Origin: Theodoxus fluviatilis
Lineage: Eukaryota; Mollusca; Gastropoda; Cycloneritida; Neritidae
Reading direction: 5' to 3'
Length of the DNA: 32,500 bases
Assembly (NCBI GenBank): GCA_034096865.1
Contig: JAWQFJ010002820.1
Span: forward strand, 1-32,500
Shown piece after piece: positions 32,044 through 32,500 of this stretch; the first letter of the stretch is position 1; the number at the start of each line of letters is the position of its first letter. Both the position numbers and the translations under genes were made by a program. The notes under the pieces are model-generated. The model was not told where the DNA came from. It worked only from the letters and a program-made list of their open reading frames with translations, and searched no databases.

Positions 32044-32500
32044 CTCGATAAATGACCGTTTTGTCTCAGAATTATTCTTTCATGTCAGCTCTGTGGTAGC
32101 TTCCACTTGTGTTTGAATCTTGTTGTAAGTCACTCCACTAAACTGAAAGAAGTAGCAGTAATAGTCTATCGATATCAACTTCCTTAGTTGTGCTGTAATA
32201 CGTCATGTTGCTGCCGTGACTGCCTAAATTAAACAACATTATGTCAGTATTTATTCTTGAATCTGGCGGCTTTAGGCAGATGGCATTTGTTTTAACAAGA
32301 AAAGAGAGAAAATGTATGTAAAATTATGCATCAACATTAGCCTCACGCCCCAAACGTATTGGATGTCGAAATGTTCCAGGACAGACGGTGGTATAAAAAA
32401 GCTAGCATCGAGAAACAAAGAGCTTTTCTTGCCCGTGACTTATCGGCCTCACATTTCTTGCATTCTTATTTATCGGCTTGGGAGAGTATGAGCTGGCTGC

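Larger units (their letters stand above)
31154..32500 (+). other. Intron 1 of the host gene (continues past window end)
   Basis: Begins with a good donor (GTAAAC). No later exon could be recognised. It contains the TA/GT tract and a second GT tract, listed separately. No acceptor-flanked open frame with coding character was found. Confidence 0.55.

Overview
This is repeat-dense eukaryotic nuclear DNA from an invertebrate animal. Long GA, CA/GT, TA and triplet microsatellites, a very long polypyrimidine tract, decayed LINE (non-LTR retrotransposon) 3' ends and a decayed Ty3/gypsy-like LTR element make a lophotrochozoan, probably a mollusc, the best guess. That assignment is inference from repeat style, not from a diagnostic gene. 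No bacterial operon structure, rRNA, tRNA or CRISPR array was seen.

Layout. Positions 1-8,400 hold no recognisable gene; their notable content is a ~620-bp polypyrimidine tract (961-1586), a compound (CT)n-(CA)n-(GA)n tract (5341-5598) and a CA/CG tract with an 18-bp tandem array (6540-6882). At 8,467-8,965 (minus) lies the C-terminal end of a LINE ORF2 with one internal stop, ending in an (AACG/GA)n tail. At 9,660-11,034 (minus) lies a broken LTR retrotransposon: primer-binding site, Gag, two CCHC zinc knuckles and the start of a retropepsin. Its probable 5' LTR follows at 11,035 to ~12,240, and a diverged second copy of the same ~1-kb LTR-like unit lies at ~17,390-18,355 in the same orientation.

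The most striking structure is a large inverted repeat. Arms of ~930-940 bp (12,983-13,915 and 15,808-16,747) are about 99% identical over most of their length, including 353 bases with no mismatch, and are separated by 1.9 kb. Each arm carries the same LINE ORF2 C-terminus, and the two copies point outward.

From ~18,360 to 27,000 there is mostly unrecognised sequence with small tandem repeats and two poly-C/G-rich tracts. Around 27,000-30,300 the sequence is richer in GC and CpG and could hold the promoter and untranslated exons of the one convincing host gene. That gene is seen as a first coding exon at 30,317-31,153 (plus), 279 codons of serine-rich, charged, probably disordered protein, ending at a good splice donor. 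The rest of the window is its intron, with TA/GT microsatellites. The gene could not be identified. No set of genes here works as a pathway; the biology visible is transposon decay and repeat expansion beside one host gene.
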